Shown here: positions 7,129 through 14,069 of the stretch, piece by piece
How positions within the stretch are numbered: position 1 is the stretch's first letter
Layout of the letters: each line of letters starts with the position of its first letter
NCBI GenBank assembly: GCA_964440345.1
Contig: CAYTSA010000072.1
Span: 1-20,189 of the forward strand
DNA length: 20,189 bases
Source: CAYTSA01 sp964440345
GTDB lineage: Bacteria; Desulfobacterota; Desulfovibrionia; Desulfovibrionales; Desulfovibrionaceae
Reading direction: 5' to 3'
The notes under the pieces: generated by a model
What the model was told of the DNA's origin: nothing
Seen by the model: the letters and a program-made list of their open reading frames with translations, nothing else
The model's database searches: none
Translations under genes and position numbers: made by a program

Positions 7129-8376
7129 ATGCGCGTACTTCATATCGTCAATGACTTTGCGCCGTTCACTCGGGCAGGCACGGAACACTACCTGGCCGCC
7201 CTGGCGAGAGAGCAGACCCTCTCTGGGCTGGAGCCTTCCGTGCTGCACCTGGTCCCAGCCGGACATGAAACCGCCCCGCCCTATTCAGTCGCCCCTGGCA
7301 AATGGAAGCACGGACAGGCGGTTATGCTGCACGTTCCGGAGCAGGACCGCAGTCTACTTTACAATGAAGACGTCCTCCGCGCTGTGGAGAATTTGCTGGC
7401 GCCGCGCCAGCCAGACGTGGTCCACATCCACAGCCTGATCGGCTTTTCCGTCTCCCTGCTGGACGCTGTTCCAGACGCCGTCCCCATGGTCATGACCTTT
7501 CACGATTTCTGGCTGCCCTGCGCCAACGCCATTTACATCCACTCCCGGGGCGAGGTCTGCGCCGGACCGGAATCGCCGGAAAAATGTGCGGCCTGCCAAC
7601 AGCTTCGCCTGGGCGAAAAATCGCCGGACCCCGACCGCATGCAACGGCGCAGGGAGCTGCACCTGCGCGCCTTGCAACGGCTGGACCTGGGCTTATGCCC
7701 CTCGCTCTTCAGCCGGCGCACCTATGCAGCTGCCGGTTTCGACTCGCCTACGCTGCAGCGCTCCAGTCTGGGCATGTGGCCGCTAGAAGAACAGAAATCG
7801 GCAAGCCCTCGCCCCGGTGGGACGCTGCGCTTCACCTTCTTGGGAAGCGCATGCTGGTTTAAGGGGCTGGACCTTGCCGTTGCCGCCTTCAGCGCCTTGA
7901 ACCTGGACAACGCCCGGTTGGACATACACGGCGGGGCCGCCAACCCGGACTATCTGCGTCAGGCCATGGACCTTGCCGCCGGCAATCCTTCAGTAGTCTA
8001 TCACGGCGGATACGCTCCTGAAGACGTCCCCCGGCTGCTCGGAGAAAGCGACGCCTTGCTTCTGCCGTCGCGCATGGAAACCTTTTCCTTTGTCGCCAGG
8101 GAAGCATTGTCCGCCGGCGTTCCCGTTATCGCCGCAAACAGCGGCGCGCTGCCGGAGATCATCCGGCACGGCCGCAACGGTTTGCTTTTCGCCAATGGCG
8201 ACGCTGCGGCGCTGGCCCGCGCCATGGCCCGCATAGCCCGCGACCCTGGTTTTTTGGACGCATTGCGTCAAGGAATCCGGCCAGTCAAAACCATCCAGGA
8301 CGACGCCCAGTGGTTACGCCGGCAATACACCCGCCTGTGCAAAGCTGATGCATCGCATTACCTCCACCCATTTTAA
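7129..8376 (+). CDS. GT4-family (GT-B fold) glycosyltransferase
   Basis: This 415-residue cytoplasmic or membrane-associated glycosyltransferase transfers a sugar from a nucleotide-sugar donor; acceptor and sugar cannot be read from the sequence. The N-terminal half starts MRVLHIVNDFAP and has the glycine/His region RAGTEHYLAAL. The C-terminal half has the donor-site signature with the EX7E motif (E317 and E325 in METFSFVAREALSAGVPV) followed by GALPEII and GRNGLLF, as in GT4 retaining enzymes. A cysteine cluster (C131, C144, C153, C156) lies in the N-terminal half, a feature seen in some GT4 enzymes that may bind metal or stabilise a loop. No strong ribosome binding site precedes the ATG. 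It is an orphan: no other polysaccharide genes are nearby. Confidence 0.88.
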   Translation: MRVLHIVNDFAPFTRAGTEHYLAALAREQTLSGLEPSVLHLVPAGHETAPPYSVAPGKWKHGQAVMLHVPEQDRSLLYNEDVLRAVENLLAPRQPDVVHIHSLIGFSVSLLDAVPDAVPMVMTFHDFWLPCANAIYIHSRGEVCAGPESPEKCAACQQLRLGEKSPDPDRMQRRRELHLRALQRLDLGLCPSLFSRRTYAAAGFDSPTLQRSSLGMWPLEEQKSASPRPGGTLRFTFLGSACWFKGLDLAVAAFSALNLDNARLDIHGGAANPDYLRQAMDLAAGNPSVVYHGGYAPEDVPRLLGESDALLLPSRMETFSFVAREALSAGVPVIAANSGALPEIIRHGRNGLLFANGDAAALARAMARIARDPGFLDALRQGIRPVKTIQDDAQWLRRQYTRLCKADASHYLHPF

Positions 8377-8421
8377 TTTGACTCATTTCGTTTCAATCAC
8401 GTAAAACACCTTGGCGCGTCT

Positions 8422-8438
8422 TGTTTCATTATGAAACA
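8422..8438. promoter_or_regulatory. Putative sigma-54 activator binding site (UAS)
   Basis: A perfect palindrome, TGTTTCA-TTA-TGAAACA, is centred at 8430, roughly 80 bases before the expected transcription start of the downstream -24/-12 promoter, a typical enhancer position. A further CGTTTCA half-site at 8389-8395 lies 33 bases (about three helical turns) upstream. Identity of the binding protein is inferred; the sigma-54 activator encoded next is the obvious candidate. Confidence 0.6.
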
Positions 8439-8487
8439 CATTGCGTCATTGAAAATTTTTCCTTAGCTATATCATCGTGTTAGCTTA

Positions 8488-8503
8488 TGGCCTAATCTTT
8501 GCT
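8488..8503 (+). promoter_or_regulatory. Sigma-54 (-24/-12) promoter of operon 1
   Basis: TGGCCTAATCTTTGCT has GG and GC with exactly 10 bases between them and the TTGC(T) -12 element. It leaves an untranslated leader of about 125 bases that contains several short palindromes, including a hairpin near 8562-8586. Confidence 0.75.
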
Positions 8504-8638
8504 TACTGCACAGCACTGTGCCGCACGTGCAACGATATGTGACGCACAGCTCATGAATGCGTACAAACCAGCCCTGGCAGGTTGTATGGTGCTTAGCGGC
8601 CTGTTTCGGGCGCGATATTAAGGAGACCAGAAACGCGT

Positions 8639-10126
8639 ATGTCCCATGACGCCACCCCCCAACCGTCGCCAGCAAGAACAGCTTCGGCCAGCGCATCCAG
8701 CGTGGTGGGGCTGTTTGCGGCGCCTATAGAGTTGCGCCGGATAGTGGATGAGTTGCCGCTGAGCGTGCTTATCACAGACCCGCGGCGACGCATTGTGCTG
8801 CTCAACCGCCAGTTCGAAGTTCTGACTGGTTTTCCGGAGGAGATGGTGGCGGGAGCGCCGTGTTGGGGTGTTTTGCGGTGCTGCCGATGCATGTCCAATT
8901 GTCTTTCAGAAGAGGCCTGCGACGTGCAGGGCCCGGTGACGGTAAAATGCGACATTATCAACCGGGAGAGGAAAAAGATTCCGGTCACCATCACCTCCAT
9001 ACCCATTTACGACGCCCAGGGCGAGCTGTCCGGCTTCATGGAAACGGTCATGGACGAACACCTGCCCGACCATACGGAGGACTCTGTCGTCTCCCAGGTG
9101 GAGCTGGGCAGTTTTGTGGGCCGTAGCCAGCAGATGGATGAAGTATTTCGGGTTGTCCCGGTGGTGGCCCAGACCGACTCTTCTGTGCTTATCACCGGCG
9201 AAACCGGCACTGGCAAGGATTTGCTGGCTGAGATAATCCATCGCAATTCTGAACGTTCCGAGGGCCCGTTCATCAAGATCAACTGTGGCTCCTTGCCGGA
9301 GACGCTTCTGGAGGCCGAGCTTTTCGGCCATGTCAAGGGCGCGTTTACCGGCGCAGTGAGCGACAAGATGGGCCGCTTCCGCCTGGCCCACAACGGTACG
9401 GTGTTTCTTACTGAAATAGGCGACTTGCCTCTGGCGCTGCAGGTGAAACTACTCACGTTTCTGGACGACAAAGTCATCCATCCCCTGGGCGGGGCCAAGG
9501 GGGTGCACGTGGACGTGCGCGTCATTGCAGCCACCCACCGCAATCTGGAACAGATGGTTCGTGATGGCTCATTTCGCCAGGATCTGCTCTACCGACTTAA
9601 CGTGGTGCGGCTGCATCTGCCGCCCTTACGGGACAGGGAGGGAGACGCGCCCCTGCTCCTGGAACATTTCCTCAAAGCATTCAGCGCCCGGTTTAGCAAA
9701 CCAAAAGTCTCTTTTGACGAAAAATCCCATAGCTTTTTGCTGCACTACTTTTATCCTGGCAACGTCCGGGAACTGCGCAACATCGTGGAGTACGCTGTGA
9801 ACGTGTGCCGGGCAGACCGCATATCTCTGGAAGAACTGCCAGCTTATTTGTTTGATGAACCTAAAACGGCTGCGCCGGCCAGAACAGCAGACCAGACGCA
9901 CTCTGGCGTGGGCGGCTTTGCAGCCCCGCCTTCCTCCCTGGAAAGTTACGCTTCTCGACCAGAAAAAGACTTTTCCAACGCCGCCAGCTGGCCTGAAGCA
10001 GAGCGGCGACTGATCATGGACACGCTCATGGCCTGCCGCGGCAAGAGGTCTGACGCCGCCAAGCGGCTGGGCTGGAGTCGCAGCAAACTGTGGCGCAAGA
10101 TGAAACACTATCGGATGGACACATGA
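8639..10126 (+). CDS. PAS-domain sigma-54-dependent transcriptional activator
   Basis: This 495-residue enhancer-binding protein has three parts. Residues 30-145 form a PAS domain (ELPLSVLITDPRRRIVLLNR) with a cysteine cluster C75, C81, C82, C84, C88, C94. Residues 155-400 are an AAA+ sigma-54 interaction domain: Walker A GETGTGKD (187-194), the sigma-54-contacting GAFTGA loop (234-239), a Walker B-like FLTEIGD with Thr258 where Asp is expected, and RQDLLYRLNVV with the arginine finger region. Residues 445-495 are a Fis-type helix-turn-helix (DAAKRLGWSRSKLWRKMK). There is no receiver domain, so control probably comes from the PAS domain or a partner protein. TAAGGAG at 8618-8624 is about 14 bases from the ATG, rather far. 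It is the first gene of operon 1 behind a sigma-54 promoter, suggesting autoregulation. Confidence 0.93.
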   Translation: MSHDATPQPSPARTASASASSVVGLFAAPIELRRIVDELPLSVLITDPRRRIVLLNRQFEVLTGFPEEMVAGAPCWGVLRCCRCMSNCLSEEACDVQGPVTVKCDIINRERKKIPVTITSIPIYDAQGELSGFMETVMDEHLPDHTEDSVVSQVELGSFVGRSQQMDEVFRVVPVVAQTDSSVLITGETGTGKDLLAEIIHRNSERSEGPFIKINCGSLPETLLEAELFGHVKGAFTGAVSDKMGRFRLAHNGTVFLTEIGDLPLALQVKLLTFLDDKVIHPLGGAKGVHVDVRVIAATHRNLEQMVRDGSFRQDLLYRLNVVRLHLPPLRDREGDAPLLLEHFLKAFSARFSKPKVSFDEKSHSFLLHYFYPGNVRELRNIVEYAVNVCRADRISLEELPAYLFDEPKTAAPARTADQTHSGVGGFAAPPSSLESYASRPEKDFSNAASWPEAERRLIMDTLMACRGKRSDAAKRLGWSRSKLWRKMKHYRMDT

Positions 10127-10488
10127 AGCCGTTCAATTCTGCAGGACGCAAGATCAAAGCTGTCGTTACCGTATGGGAGCAGCATGTGGCCCCCCGCTTT
10201 GACCAGACCACCGAAGCTGTAGTGGCTTCCATAGAAGACGGCCGGGTGACACAGACCCGGACAGTGATCCTGGCCCACGCCTCCAGCGAAGACCTGTGCC
10301 AGCTAATCATCAGCGAGCAAGCTGACGTAGTGGTTGCCGGCGGCGTCCAGCGGCGCTACTATGAGTATCTGACGTGGAAAAAAGTCGTTGTCGTGGATTC
10401 TGTTATGGGCCTATACAAAGACGCTCTTGAGCTGCTGGCCCGCGGAGAATTATCGCCAGAAGCCATGCTTTACAACAAGGAGGCGTAA
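10123..10488 (+). CDS. NifX/NifB-type small cofactor-binding-like protein
   Basis: This 121-residue protein resembles the dinitrogenase iron-molybdenum cofactor (NifX/NifY/MTH1175-like) fold: an N-terminal beta-strand region (KAVVTVWEQHVAPRFDQTTE), a central helix and the segment ADVVVAGGVQRRYYEYL followed by VVVVDSVMGLYKDALELLARGEL. The match is by pattern and only moderate. Its ATG overlaps the sigma-54 activator's stop codon (ATGA), so the two are translationally coupled and possibly act together. An ATG at 10090 in the same frame would reach inside the upstream gene and is less likely. The stop directly abuts the kinase start. In this context it may be a ligand- or metal-sensing modulator rather than a cofactor chaperone; that is inference. 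Confidence 0.6.
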   Translation: MKPFNSAGRKIKAVVTVWEQHVAPRFDQTTEAVVASIEDGRVTQTRTVILAHASSEDLCQLIISEQADVVVAGGVQRRYYEYLTWKKVVVVDSVMGLYKDALELLARGELSPEAMLYNKEA

Positions 10489-12192
10489 ATGTTCCGATAC
10501 GTCACGGCGGCCGTGGATGCGCTTCGGCGCAAGCCGGAAGAAGGCAGAGCCCGGTATCGCATTCTCAGGCGCAACCTCATGCTCATCATGCTGGTTGTCT
10601 CACTGTTTCCCCTGACCTTGGTGGCGGTGATCAGCCACTTGGAGTCAGAGCGGGCCATCCAGGCAGAAGCTTTGGCGCCTCTAGAAACGCTCGTCAACAA
10701 GACCAAGCATTCCTTTGAACTTTTTTTGGCTGAGCGTAAATCTGCCATCAGCTTCATAGCTTCGGCTTACGATTTCGAAAAGTTGGCGGACCAACATGAG
10801 CTGGAGCGCATATTCCACATCATGACCAGCGAATTCGGCGGCTTTGTAGACTTAGGCCTTATCGACACCTCTGGGGTGCAGGTCAGCTACGTGGGACCCT
10901 ACAAGTTACAAGGGAAAAAATACGCTGACCACGAATGGTTTCAAGAGGTCATGGTCACAGGCGAACATATCAGTTCTGTCTTTCTGGGCTATCGAAGCCT
11001 GCCGCACTTTGTCATTGCGGTAAAGCACATTGCCAGGCCAGGCCATTCGTGGACTTTGCGCGCCACCATCGATACAGACATGTTTGACGCGCTCATCTCC
11101 TCCATAGGCCTGGACCCAGGCAGCGACGCGTTCATTCTGGACCGCGAGGGTGTGTTGCAGACCAACTCCAGGTTTTACGGCGATCTGCTGACAGATATCC
11201 CCTTTGACTTTCCCCTTCCTCGCAGCGAGGCGGAATCTGTTGTCGTGAAAGACGATCACGACAACGAGGTGCTGCTCGTCACGGCCTCAGTCCCGGATAC
11301 GCCTTTTGTGCTCATGATGACCAAGCCCAAAACGATTGCCTTGAAAGCCTGGAACAATCTTAAGACGACCATGTTCACTGTGTACACGGCGTCAGTGGCG
11401 CTGATCGTCATCATGGTCTACGCCATCGCCACCCAGCTGGTGCAGCGTATCGAAGTCTCTGACCTGAAACGGGAAGCCGCCCTGCACTCCGTGGAGCACG
11501 CCAACAAGCTGGCCTCCATTGGCCGCCTGGCTGCAGGCGTGGCCCACGAGATCAACAATCCTCTGGCCATTATCAACGAAAAAGCCGGACTCATGGAAGA
11601 CCTGGTGGGCGCCATATCCTCTGAAATGCCCTACAAAGAACGCTTTCTGCAGCTCACCCGCTCCATCATCCAGTCAGTGGACCGCTGCTCCACCATTACC
11701 CACAGGCTGCTAGGATTTGCCCGGCGCATGGACGTAAAGGTGGAAAAAGTCCAGATCAACGAAGTGATGCAGGAAGTGGTCGGTTTTCTGGAGCGGGAAG
11801 CCTTCCATCGCAACATAGAATTGCTCCTTGAACTGGACGAAAATTTGCCACAAACTGAATCTGACCATGGGCAACTGCAGCAGGTCTTTCTCAACATAGT
11901 AAACAACGCCTTCCAGGCCGTGGACGACGGCGGCGCCGTCCGCATCACCACGTTCCAGCCTGATCCCAAAACCATTGCTGCATCGATTCAGGACAACGGC
12001 TGCGGCATGTCGACAGAAACCTGCGAACGCATCTTTGAACCGTTTTACTCCACCAAGGGAGCAAAGGGCACCGGCCTCGGCCTGTCCATAACTTACGGCA
12101 TAGTGCAAAAACTCGGCGGTGAAATCGAGATCGATTCAGAAGAAGGAGTCGGCTCCACCTTCACCATCAAATTGCCTGTCCACAATCCTTAA
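10489..12192 (+). CDS. Cache-domain sensor histidine kinase
   Basis: This 567-residue inner-membrane sensor kinase has a first transmembrane helix at about residues 30-50 (LMLIMLVVSLFPLTLVAVIS) and a large extracytoplasmic region (55-285) with dCache-like segments (FGGFVDLGLIDTSGVQVSYV, YADHEWFQEVM, DAFILDREG). A second helix lies at about 295-320. The HisKA domain has His353 in GVAHEINNPLAI. The HATPase domain has an N box (FLNIVNNAFQAV), G1 (DNGCGM), F box (FEPFYSTK) and G2 (GTGLGLSI), so it should be catalytically competent. AAGGAGG at 10478-10484 precedes the ATG. It sits directly before a single-domain receiver, its likely partner. The ligand is unknown; Cache domains typically bind small metabolites. 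Confidence 0.94.
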   Translation: MFRYVTAAVDALRRKPEEGRARYRILRRNLMLIMLVVSLFPLTLVAVISHLESERAIQAEALAPLETLVNKTKHSFELFLAERKSAISFIASAYDFEKLADQHELERIFHIMTSEFGGFVDLGLIDTSGVQVSYVGPYKLQGKKYADHEWFQEVMVTGEHISSVFLGYRSLPHFVIAVKHIARPGHSWTLRATIDTDMFDALISSIGLDPGSDAFILDREGVLQTNSRFYGDLLTDIPFDFPLPRSEAESVVVKDDHDNEVLLVTASVPDTPFVLMMTKPKTIALKAWNNLKTTMFTVYTASVALIVIMVYAIATQLVQRIEVSDLKREAALHSVEHANKLASIGRLAAGVAHEINNPLAIINEKAGLMEDLVGAISSEMPYKERFLQLTRSIIQSVDRCSTITHRLLGFARRMDVKVEKVQINEVMQEVVGFLEREAFHRNIELLLELDENLPQTESDHGQLQQVFLNIVNNAFQAVDDGGAVRITTFQPDPKTIAASIQDNGCGMSTETCERIFEPFYSTKGAKGTGLGLSITYGIVQKLGGEIEIDSEEGVGSTFTIKLPVHNP

Positions 12193-12206
12193 GGGAGGGT
12201 ATGTAT

Positions 12207-12590
12207 ATGGCGGCGTACAAAGCGCTTCTTGTTGACGATGAAATGGATTTCGTCTCTACCCTGGCGGAAAGGCTGCGTTTTCGAGACGTAGACGCAGTGG
12301 TGGCCTCTGACGGCTACGAGGCCCTGGAACTCATTGAGCAACATCAGCCTCAGATTGTGGTGCTTGACGTCATGATGCCGGGAATGGGAGGACTGGAGGT
12401 GCTCAAGCAGATAAAGCGCCTGCACCCAGAAATCCAGGTCATTTTGCTCACAGGCCGGGGCTTGACCAGCGAAGGTATAGAAGGCATGCGAAAAGGCGCT
12501 TTTGATTATTTGGTCAAGCCCATCAAGATTGAAGGATTGCTTGAGAAAATGGGGGAGGCCCTCGAAAACGCTAAAGGGGCCTCTCAATGA
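12207..12590 (+). CDS. Single-domain response regulator (receiver 1)
   Basis: This 127-residue CheY-like receiver has no output domain. The acidic pair D10-D11 (LLVDDE), the phosphoacceptor D54 (VVLDVMMPGMGG), a conserved Thr (LLTGRG) and Lys (YLVKPIK) are all present. GGGAGGG at 12193-12199 favours the ATG at 12207 over that at 12201, which is too close. It follows the Cache kinase by 14 bases and overlaps the next gene by four bases (ATGA). It probably relays phosphate from the kinase to the downstream histidine protein. Confidence 0.93.
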   Translation: MAAYKALLVDDEMDFVSTLAERLRFRDVDAVVASDGYEALELIEQHQPQIVVLDVMMPGMGGLEVLKQIKRLHPEIQVILLTGRGLTSEGIEGMRKGAFDYLVKPIKIEGLLEKMGEALENAKGASQ

Positions 12591-13258
12591 CTGACAAGGA
12601 CCTTGAGCTGGTCGAGCGGCTCATAGCCGCCGCCACCCACGACATCATGAACGGCCTGGCCTCCGTTGGCCAGGCCAGCGGCCTAATGGGGGACCTGCTC
12701 AAGATGGGCTTGGCTGGGGGGTCAGGAGGACTCTTGTCTTTTCTCCGGCCGCCGGCCAAGGACGACCCCGCTCCCCGGTTCAAGAAATCTATCGCCAACA
12801 TACAGACCAGCGCTGACCGCTGCCGTGACATAGCCGCCGCGGTGAACAATTTCGCGCACAGCCTCCGCCCCGCGCAAGACCCGACACCCTGCAAACAGGT
12901 GGTCGAAACCCTGACTGTGCTCATGCGCCGTATAGCCGCCCAGAAACGCACGGAGCTCAAAGCCGGCAAGATTGCGGACAACGCGCATGTTGCCCCGCCT
13001 TTGACGACAGTGTACAGGGCTCTGGTCGCCTGCGTGGACGATTTACTTATAACCGGTTCAAAGGGGTGTTCCATAACGCTCTCTTGTGCAATAAGAGACA
13101 CGCACGTTGTTTTTTCAGTGGTTGGCAATAAGCTCAAGCCATCATCCCAGACACCGCCTGCGTTGCAGGATGTCGCAGAATTGCTAGCCAAACGAGACGG
13201 CAGCGTGGTACAAAATGAAGCAGGTTATGAGGTGTTGGCGATAGCTGCATTACAGTAA
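12587..13258 (+). CDS. Histidine phosphotransferase-like protein (DHp-like, no visible ATP site)
   Basis: This 223-residue soluble protein opens with LIAAATHDIMNGLASVGQAS, resembling the H-box helix of HisKA and Spo0B-type four-helix dimerisation domains, with His18 as the candidate phosphoacceptor. A second helix, NIQTSADRCRDIAAAVNNFA, could complete a hairpin like the kinases' own. The C-terminal 110 residues (VETLTVLMRRIAAQ, then VYRALVACVDDLL and ITLSCAIRDTHVVFSVVG) follow the order of a HATPase domain, but no N box Asn, DxGxG or GxGxG motif is present. This layout resembles ChpT or Spo0B phosphotransferases, so it may shuttle phosphate between receivers. The gene overlaps receiver 1 by ATGA. 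A decayed kinase is the alternative. Confidence 0.6.
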   Translation: MTDKDLELVERLIAAATHDIMNGLASVGQASGLMGDLLKMGLAGGSGGLLSFLRPPAKDDPAPRFKKSIANIQTSADRCRDIAAAVNNFAHSLRPAQDPTPCKQVVETLTVLMRRIAAQKRTELKAGKIADNAHVAPPLTTVYRALVACVDDLLITGSKGCSITLSCAIRDTHVVFSVVGNKLKPSSQTPPALQDVAELLAKRDGSVVQNEAGYEVLAIAALQ

Positions 13259-13280
13259 GCAGCTATTTTATAGATTTTTT
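13241..13280 (+). terminator. Rho-independent terminator ending operon 1
   Basis: A perfect 8-bp stem pairs ATAGCTGC (13241-13248) with GCAGCTAT (13259-13266), followed by TTTATAGATTTTTT. The 5' arm is coding sequence and the stop codon (13256-13258) lies in the loop. It separates operon 1 from the sigma-54 promoter region of operon 2. Confidence 0.8.
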
Positions 13281-13334
13281 CTAAAGCGATAAACATGCAG
13301 CGCGCAAAAAAAGGGTGGCGCAATTGGCTCATTT

Positions 13335-13384
13335 TGTTTCAATTTGTATCGAACGTATGACACGCTTTGTTCTATTTTGTTTCA
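13335..13384 (+). promoter_or_regulatory. Upstream activator half-sites for operon 2
   Basis: Two direct TGTTTCA sites (13335-13341 and 13378-13384) lie 43 bases apart, about four helical turns, with a weaker TGTTCTA at 13367-13373 between them. They match the half-site of the perfect palindrome upstream of operon 1 and sit about 85-135 bases before the expected transcription start. Confidence 0.5.
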
Positions 13385-13443
13385 CGGGCGCGACAAAACC
13401 AATGCTTTCAGGGCAAGTGCCTGAAATTATTGCTAGTGATTTT

Positions 13444-13459
13444 TGGCACACGCCTTGCT
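13444..13459 (+). promoter_or_regulatory. Sigma-54 (-24/-12) promoter of operon 2
   Basis: TGGCACACGCCTTGCT matches the full sigma-54 consensus TGGCAC-N5-TTGCW, with GG and GC separated by 10 bases. The predicted leader before the first start codon is about 60 bases. Confidence 0.88.
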
Positions 13460-13529
13460 CAGAAAAAACAGGCGAACACGAGCGCAGCCAGCCGCAAGTA
13501 GCCCAATTTCTCAACCAAGGAGAGAGATT

Positions 13530-14036
13530 ATGACTAAGGAAAGAATGAAGGTCCTGTTGGTGGATGACGAGCAGGAATTTGTGGAAAGCCTTTCTGAACG
13601 TCTGCAGCTTCGCAACCTGGACGCCGACGTGGTGTACGACGGCGAGCAGGCTCTGGAAGCTTTGTCTCAAAACAAGCCGGACGTGATGGTGCTGGACCTT
13701 CGCATGCCGGGCATCGACGGCATGGAAGTGCTGCGCCGTGTAAGCAAGGAACATCCGGAAATGCGCGTGGTCATTCTGACTGGCCACGGCACTGACAAGG
13801 ACGAGCAAGAAGCCCGCAAGCTGGGGGCTTTCGAATACATGCAAAAGCCGGTCGACATTGAAAAGCTGGACTCCACCTTGCACCGGGCCTGGCGCAGCCT
13901 GAAGAAATTGCAGGAAAACGTGGATCACACGTGGATGGCGGCTGCGTTTTCTGAAGCTGGGCAGCAGGATTACGCGGTGGAGATTATGGACGAACTACGC
14001 GAGGGCGACCAAAAAAAGGACAACGAACAAGGGTAA
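13530..14036 (+). CDS. Response regulator with short C-terminal extension (receiver 2)
   Basis: This 168-residue protein is a CheY-like receiver (D12-D13 in LLVDDE, phosphoacceptor D56 in VLDLRMPGIDG, Thr in ILTGHG, Lys in MQKPVD) followed by about 45 extra residues. The tail contains WMAAAFSEAGQQDYAVEIMD and a highly charged end (REGDQKKDNEQG). It is too short for a DNA-binding domain and is more likely a helical interaction tail. The ATG at 13530 has AAGGAGAG at 13517-13524; an in-frame ATG at 13443 coincides with the promoter and is rejected. It is the first gene of operon 2, about 60 bases after the predicted sigma-54 start. Confidence 0.92.
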   Translation: MTKERMKVLLVDDEQEFVESLSERLQLRNLDADVVYDGEQALEALSQNKPDVMVLDLRMPGIDGMEVLRRVSKEHPEMRVVILTGHGTDKDEQEARKLGAFEYMQKPVDIEKLDSTLHRAWRSLKKLQENVDHTWMAAAFSEAGQQDYAVEIMDELREGDQKKDNEQG

Positions 14037-14069
14037 TTTAAGGGACTATCCGGCCCTGGAGCAAAGGTC

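Noticed and set aside
8472..8696. 74-residue minus-strand frame in the regulatory region before the activator
   Set aside because: It overlaps the sigma-54 promoter and the start of the activator gene, with no recognisable protein features.
13316..13329. Possible second -24/-12 element (TGGCGCAATTGGCT)
   Set aside because: The GG and GC are only 8 bases apart rather than 10.
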